From assembly GCF_003473485.1 (NCBI RefSeq), contig NC_053045.1, positions 58,818,494-58,882,493 on the forward strand: a DNA stretch of 64,000 nucleotides, given 5' to 3'. The stretch's first letter is position 1; the number at the start of each line of letters is the position of its first letter. Below the pieces are notes generated by a model, which searched no databases, was not told the origin of the DNA, and saw only the letters and a program-made list of their open reading frames with translations. This document shows, in pieces, positions 59,868-64,000 of the stretch. The translations under genes and the position numbers were made by a program. The stretch is from Medicago truncatula (taxonomy: Eukaryota; Streptophyta; Magnoliopsida; Fabales; Fabaceae).

Positions 59868-62800
59868 TTAAACAAGGATTTTGGATCTTGCAGCAAAACG
59901 GGAACACTTCCTTCTACCAGTTTTGTTTAGCATGCAAACACAATTCTGAAGAATTTCAAAATCCTCTTCCCAAAACAATAAAGATGCTTTGTCTGGATTT
60001 TTTAGAAGCATCTTTGAAGTAAGGAAACCAGCGATAGTCCATGTCTGCATCAACCTCGATTGCTTCCCAATAAACTTTCCATTTCTGGTATCATAATATT
60101 CTGGCCATTTATCTACACAAAGTCTTTTCTCTGCTAAACCAACTGCCTTCTGTGCTAAATCAGACCTGCCCATCTTGATGCATGCTAAAGTGAACTGTAA
60201 TTTAAAGGCACCATGTCAGCTCATTAACACAAAACCTCTCATTCTTCCATAATCATAAAGCCTCAACGCACCAATATCAGGAAGTAATTGTTTCTTGGAT
60301 TTTGACATAAGAAGCATAATTGAAAGGCACATGATATTATTTTTTTTCCAATAAACAGCAATGAAAAGAGACATTGCATTCAACTCCCTTAAGGTATGCT
60401 AAAATAACACATACATGACACCCTTCTATGTTCAAAAGAATACTCACTACCGTTATTTGTTGGAAAAATTGTACAGGCTTCCCTCAATTCTGTTTAAATG
60501 ACACGCCCTCCCTCTGTTTTTAATAATGGAGGAGAGTGTGTAATTGAGGAGCAATCAATACATTTTAGACTTTAAAACATAGAGGGGGTGTGTGTGTCAA
60601 TTAAACATATTTAAAAGGAGGTAAGTGTAATTTTTCTGTAGGAGTAATGATAATATATTACTAATCATCATCTTACGGATAATATTGTCCAAACAAATAT
60701 CAAACTCACCTGCCAGAGAAGTGTTGGCCAAGACCCGCCATTGTGATATGACCAAGGGCTGCAAGGAGTTGGACAAAAGTTATTATTGTAACTTCAACGG
60801 TAGATGAGAGTGCATAACAAACAAATATATCGAGCAAGAATTATGCAACAGCCAAAACCTTTTTGATAAAAAAAATGTCTATGGCGAGTTATTGGATCAA
60901 TGACTAATGGCACGCATGCATGAAACAGTTGTGAATTTTTCATCGAAAGGGTTAATACTCTTTTGAAAATAAAACAATGTCAGAAAGAACAAGAAACTTT
61001 AAGAGCCTTACGTGTTCTTGGGGTCACAGCCAGTGATTATACACCATTCCTCACCCTCTAATGCTGGATAACATATTTTGAGAGGCATTTGACCAATGAT
61101 ATCATCCCATTTGGCGTCTATTAAATTCAAAATGCCCTCATTTTGTCTTGTTGTGCCTAAAGAAGAGACGATGGCCCAAAGGTTTCCGAGTGTGAAAAAC
61201 CTGAAGTCCATATGAGCAGGTTGCAGATTGCCTATGAAGTATCCACCTTCCTCAGATATCCAGTCCACAAGCCATGAAGGAATTTGCTCAGGATAAATGT
61301 TAAACTTGTTGACAGCATCAGTAGAATACTCTTCAGTCTTGTACCGATAAATTTCATTAATCTTCTTTATGTCAACCCAATAATACTCTCTCATGTGAAA
61401 GGAGAGTGCACTCAGGCGATTACTAACAGCAGCCACCAGATCCCTGGTTGTATCATTCACTATCAGCATCTCACGAGAGCAGCGTAAAGCTGAATAAAAT
61501 AATGCCTGCATATATTCAAACACAAATTTATGAGCATATATTCAGATACTATTGCACATAATAATTGAATTGTTTCATCATGCTGTTGCAAAAGGAAGAC
61601 CTCTGAAGTTCAACTCGGAGACTCATGATCTAAATATTCAATTAAGATGACAAAACTATATATTCATTCATAAATCACCGACCATCTAACAGAAGACAAA
61701 ATGGACAAAAGTTAACTTCTTAGACACGGGAAGAATGCTATGGAAGACAATCAACTGTGTCACAAACAACCCCAATCCAATTTAAAACTTAATTGTATAA
61801 AGATGATGTAATAAGTAGTACCGGTTCAGTAAAGCTTATTTTCAAAAGTTCTAAACAATGAATCTGTCTTAGTTTTGAATATGAAAAATGTTGTCAGTCA
61901 TTTTGCAACCTTGAGTGAAGAGAAAGTTGTACATTTTAGAATTCCCAGTAAATTATTCTGGCAAAGAATAAAGATTTTTAAAACAATGAAATCACTTGTT
62001 CCTTCCTGCTTAGTGAATCTAACCAGAAGAATGAGATGCTGCTCCAAATGAAGAGCAAGAGATCATGTTATTAAGCGGAAGAGTTCTCATTTTAGTACCA
62101 ATAAATGAAAGAGCAGAAGTATAATGCAAGTGAAAGAGAACAACCACTAAAAATTAGAAAGGAACAAGTTGTTATCACATTGACTAATATAAAAGTTGAC
62201 AATAAAAATGGCACGGGCCAATGTAAATAGCTTCTTAAAAGTCTTCGGCCAACTTTTGGGCCCTTTTGAACTACTTCCACCATCTCCACAATACTCACTC
62301 CAACAGAATCAAGAGTCCCAGTATTGAGAGCATCCATTGGACACCAAATTAGGCAAGTAAAGTTTGGGACCTAGAGAAAGCCACATTCCCAGGCTTAACA
62401 ATTTGGTAGAAGCAACAGACAAAAACCAAGTTTAACCACCACTAGGAAGAAGCTAAAACTTAAGGAAGAAACATATAGGGACTAAGGGTATTTCAGGGTA
62501 CTCAAGTCCCACATTGAGTAGTATGTGTGAAAAGAAGAAAAGTAGCAGAAATGTAGCTCAAGGTAGATAACATGGCTTAGATATCATGTTTGCAAACATG
62601 GCTAAGAGAAAACGGGTGGAGAGAATTGGGAGAAGACTGAATTTGGTATTTTATTAAAATGAGTAAAACGATATTTATAAGTGGTTACATCAATCCTATC
62701 TATAGGCACTAACAAACCATTGACTAATTATTATGCTCCAACTAGCTATATTTTTAGTCATTACTACTTCAAATACAAACAATGATAGCGAGCAATCAGC

Positions 62801-64000
62801 TTACTTGGATTTCCAGAGGGTGACCGTGAATTCCCATTCTTCTATCAATCATACAAGAACCATCGGTGACTAGTAGAGAAGGAAACATGTCAAATCCATC
62901 GGTTAGACACAACTTAAGGATCAGTCTTATGCCGGTCTGGACATCCACTCTATCTTGCAATGAATAGTCACCTGTTAACTTCCCATATGCTCTCAACAAT
63001 ATAATCCACCACAATCCTGATAACAACAGTTTTTCACATAAGATTTAAAATTGAGAAGTAATGTGAAGAAAATTTTGAAAAGCAAAATGATAGTAACACT
63101 CTCTGTAAAAGATGGCGTATTAACAACAGTGCAATAACTTTTCATGCGATAGAAACATGCTTTAGCTTCGAGAAAAAAAAAATACCTGAATCGACAGGGG
63201 CAACACGGCCTATAGCTGATTCACCAAAATCAGGATCTGAAACATCCTCAAATGCTTCATTGCTTCCATCAAGAGGGACCGTTCTTACTTTGAAGCTCGC
63301 TGGCATCAACCCTTGCCCTGGGCTGTAGCAATCAACGGTCTTCTCCCAACTCTGGCAAATATAAACAAATATTAACAAGTGTACTAAGTCCCATAATAGC
63401 TTCACCAACATCATTTGTTTGAGATATACATTAGTGAAACTTAGAAAGTGAACCATTAATCAGGACTTTCTTCTGTAAGTTCTGAGGAAATAGCGATATG
63501 GATTCATTGGTTGAGAACATTTTTAGATATATTCAACATTTACATATATCATTAGATAGTTCAAATCCCTTTCAAACTCATACGAGAAACAATTGATCCC
63601 TAAAGTCCATTGAACTGTCCAATGATTAGATAGACAACAACATATTTCATTTGTTATGTGGTAACAAAGCTAAACTGCATCATCTAAACAGATTATACAA
63701 TATTTAAATTAACAGTGCTGACAGAATCAAATCTCTACAGATTCTAAAGGTGCAACGAGGGCATTTATTTTAAAAAATTCAAGAAAAATTTATCACATAC
63801 TTCAGGAGAAACTATTTTGCAGAAGAAGAACAAGTAGTAACAAACTAAATTGAGTTGTTGAAGCCATAATGTACCTGCAGTTGCAACGTGTGAAGTAGAA
63901 AATTCTTGACAATTTCCCCTTCACCATTGAGCAGAAAGGCAAGGGCGGATGGAACGAAATCACGAATAAATACTTGATCATAATTCAGAGGTTGTTTCTC
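59868..64000 (-). CDS. Alkaline/neutral invertase (partial, 5' end outside window)
   Basis: These GH100 enzymes split sucrose into glucose and fructose at neutral pH in the cytosol or organelles. Six exons are seen, in order: 64000-63875 (cut by the window edge), 63351-63186, 63016-62805, 61505-61012, 60758-60710 and 60194-59868, giving 457 residues of the C-terminal two thirds or more. Family motifs: [117 protein letters not shown] and [27 protein letters not shown]. The C-terminal [12 protein letters not shown] is the kind I associate with organelle-targeted (alpha-group) members, but the N-terminus needed to prove that is missing. All visible exons join in frame. Confidence 0.93.
62480..62720 (-). 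mobile_element. Possible Copia-type LTR and primer-binding-site fossil in an invertase intron
   Basis: On the minus strand, TGTTAGTGCCTATAG (from about 62716) runs to a CAAACA-like end near 62593. It is followed at once by TGATATCTAAGCCATG, which resembles the plant Copia primer-binding site TGGTATCAGAGCCATG at 13 of 16. The LTR would be only about 120 bp, as in TRIM elements. It is small, old and broken; no gene products are apparent. Tentative. Confidence 0.4.

Overview
This is a window of plant nuclear DNA. It is AT-rich, its genes have many short introns with GT-AG ends, and it is crowded with small DNA transposons. The gene set and the repeat families suggest a papilionoid legume of the Medicago/Trifolium/pea type. 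That is inference from protein character and repeat style, not a database match. I found eight protein-coding genes and worked out their exons by eye from splice sites and reading-frame continuity.

Layout: (1) 1-3.8 kb is intergenic, with a 799-bp Mutator-like MITE. (2) 4.1-9.4 kb, plus strand, is a REDUCED WALL ACETYLATION (RWA/CAS1-domain) gene of at least 15 exons whose 3' end is uncertain. (3) 13.3-13.7 kb, minus, is a single-exon DUF538 gene. (4) 14.5-17.1 kb holds foldback elements and a hAT element. (5) 17.8-19.2 kb, minus, is a three-exon desiccation-related (PCC13-62 type, ferritin-like) gene. (6) 19.6-27.1 kb has no convincing gene and is built of nested MITEs, a small tandem duplication and TA microsatellites. 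(7) 27.8-39.9 kb, minus, holds two tandemly duplicated ten-exon serine carboxypeptidase-like genes. (8) 41.0-45.8 kb, minus, is a ten-exon SFR2-type galactolipid galactosyltransferase gene. (9) 46.7-51.3 kb, plus, is TAF9, with a long 5' leader intron that carries a four-copy tandem repeat. (10) 56.0-58.8 kb, plus, is a three-exon gibberellin 2-oxidase. (11) 59.9-64.0 kb, minus, is the 3' part of an alkaline/neutral invertase gene that runs out of the window.

The genes do not form a pathway or cluster. They are ordinary neighbours: Golgi wall acetylation, stress proteins, vacuolar/secreted proteases, chloroplast envelope lipid remodelling, transcription initiation, gibberellin breakdown and sucrose cleavage. 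The only true gene cluster is the carboxypeptidase pair, whose last exons are identical while the other exons have diverged, which points to recent gene conversion.

I did not find a new biological system. The most informative structures are in the mobile DNA. A PIF/Harbinger-like MITE landed inside the target-site duplication of an older foldback element. A hAT element with an exact 8-bp duplication carries another MITE inside it. A Stowaway-like element is split by a Mutator-type MITE. A second hAT element contains a sequence that looks like a plant snRNA promoter.
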